This document shows positions 63,150 to 64,000 of a stretch of DNA of 64,000 nucleotides, in pieces. The translations under genes were made by a program, and so were the position numbers. This DNA comes from Owenweeksia hongkongensis DSM 17368 (GTDB lineage Bacteria > Bacteroidota > Bacteroidia > Flavobacteriales > Schleiferiaceae): positions 2,976,001-3,040,000 of the forward strand of contig NC_016599.1 in NCBI RefSeq assembly GCF_000236705.1. Direction: 5' to 3'. Each line of letters starts with the position of its first letter. The first letter of the stretch is position 1. The notes below the pieces were generated by a model. The model saw only the letters and a program-made list of their open reading frames with translations. It was not told where the DNA came from and did no database searches.

Positions 63150-64000
63150 TTAAGAGAGCTTGCTAAATGCAGGCTCTTCTTTTTTGAAAGCTACTTTTTC
63201 GCCCATGGCTAAGGCCAAAATATAAGTGCACCAAAAGGTAATAGCCAATTGTCGCTCAAACATGGCCTCGGTGAGCATACTGAGAAATATAAAAGTAGTA
63301 AGGATAAACAGGTGTGTGTCTTTTCTTTTAATGGCGATCCAAACGACTACTCCAAACATAGCCAAAAGAAAAAACGTTCCCGGAATTCCGGCTACTAGCT
63401 GAGTTTCCAGCAGTTGATTATGACTGTTAAACTTTTGGCTATGGCCAATTTTAAAACCATTTTCACGATATACTTCTAGCCTCTTTTTTCTTAGATCTCC
63501 ATAACCTACCCCAACTACAGGGTGTTCTTTGATTAGTTCTAAGCTATTTTCCCAAATAGCAAAGCGAATGGTGCTTCCTGTAAAGTCATTCGAGTCACCT
63601 GATAGCTCGTAATCTTCCACCGCAACTTTATTAAATCTGTTATACGGTGAATCCTTAAAAAAGAAAGCTAATACACCTAAAGAAAGGATTCCCAAACCTA
63701 AATAGATGGCCCAAGTAATAGATCTTGATTGTATGATTTTTAAGACTAAGTAAAGAAAGGCACAAAATACAAATGCGATTAGTATCATGCGGGATTGTAA
63801 TAGAAAGAGAACCCCTAAAAGCAGCACAATAGCTAAATAAAAGAAGAAACGCTTGGCCGAATGAATGGGTGCCACAAAAGGACTAGAGAATAAGGCAGCT
63901 CCAATAAGAAGTCCAAAATAACTGCGATGCATATACCCGTGAGTAAGAAAAGAAGCGTAATAATGATTAAATGCACGTAACTCCTCAATTCGGTTATGCT
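63150..64000 (-). CDS. O-antigen ligase-like membrane protein, cut by window edge
   Basis: C-terminal part of a polytopic membrane protein of the Wzy/WaaL family. An internal Met at 63932 could be mistaken for the start, but the frame stays open to position 64000 and reads NHYYASFLTHGYMHRSYFG, which is typical of the middle of this family. The large periplasmic loop with GVGYGDLRKK and SHNQLLETQLVAGIPG is present. These enzymes join or polymerise surface glycans. The stop at 63150 lies beside the convergent S41 terminator. The true start is outside the window. Confidence 0.8.
   Translation of the reverse strand, partial: HNRIEELRAFNHYYASFLTHGYMHRSYFGLLIGAALFSSPFVAPIHSAKRFFFYLAIVLLLGVLFLLQSRMILIAFVFCAFLYLVLKIIQSRSITWAIYLGLGILSLGVLAFFFKDSPYNRFNKVAVEDYELSGDSNDFTGSTIRFAIWENSLELIKEHPVVGVGYGDLRKKRLEVYRENGFKIGHSQKFNSHNQLLETQLVAGIPGTFFLLAMFGVVVWIAIKRKDTHLFILTTFIFLSMLTEAMFERQLAITFWCTYILALAMGEKVAFKKEEPAFSKLS
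63155..63177 (+). terminator. terminator of the second S41 gene, inside the neighbour's coding end
   Basis: AGAGCTTGC pairs with GCAGGCTCT (one G-U) around loop TAAAT, followed by TCTTTTTTT. The whole hairpin lies within the last ten codons of the convergent ligase-like gene. Confidence 0.75.

Overview
The window is chromosomal DNA from a member of the Bacteroidota, most likely the order Flavobacteriales. Supporting signs are two type IX secretion (T9SS) sorting domains (one type A, one type B), families largely confined to the phylum (DUF3109, DUF4270, DUF4271, LruC), a stand-alone GT5 starch-synthase domain, lipoproteins with an SCSKDD-like start, little Shine-Dalgarno signal, and promoters of the TTG-N19-20-TAnnTTTG type. 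The genus cannot be fixed from sequence alone. Gene order is mostly that of a free-living heterotroph, with one small mobile module.

Layout. 1-9.1 kb: nitrilase-fold amidase, Ig-like lipoprotein, ComF, a 1146-aa surface protein, exonuclease III and an OmpA-type lipoprotein. 9.1-10.4 kb: an IS200-like (RAYT-like) tyrosine transposase flanked by four alternately oriented two-palindrome repeat units. 10.4-16.7 kb: acyltransferase, fasciclin lipoprotein, a subclass B1 metallo-beta-lactamase start-stop coupled to radA, and a type B T9SS protein. 16.9-22.4 kb: AlgX-like/MBOAT O-acetylation pair, a LamG T9SS protein and a DUF2971 protein. 22.5-28.6 kb: purL, a cold-shock-domain protein and an ABC-F ATPase. 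28.7-36 kb: panC-panD-flippase operon facing the glgA-like-DUF4270-glmS operon. 36-38.4 kb: prs-rplY-pth operon and tRNA-Leu(CAA). 38.5-47.6 kb: dCMP deaminase-S41 protease, a small acidic lipoprotein, glyS, an FG-GAP protein, marC, unknown envelope genes and DUF3109. 47.6-51.7 kb: class Ia ribonucleotide reductase nrdB-nrdA behind a long structured leader. 51.7-57.6 kb: small unknown proteins, two very short membrane proteins, an M20 peptidase and a LruC lipoprotein. 57.6-64 kb: apt and a glutaryl-CoA-type dehydrogenase, DUF4271-hemD, rnpA, a second S41 protease, and an O-antigen-ligase-like gene cut by the window edge.

How the genes work together. Nucleotide supply (prs, purL, apt, dCMP deaminase, nrdAB), pantothenate synthesis (panC, panD), amino-sugar synthesis (glmS) and translation (glyS, rplY, pth, tRNA-Leu) dominate the conserved operons. 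The remaining genes are largely cell-envelope: lipoproteins, T9SS-exported proteins, barrel proteins and polysaccharide-modifying enzymes.

The most unusual part is the transposase/palindrome module at 9.1-10.4 kb. Its arms co-vary, and a 12-base motif is fixed next to each inner palindrome. Also notable are the intact B1 beta-lactamase active site, several convincing TTG start codons, and -7 boxes that sit only 4-6 bases before the start codon.
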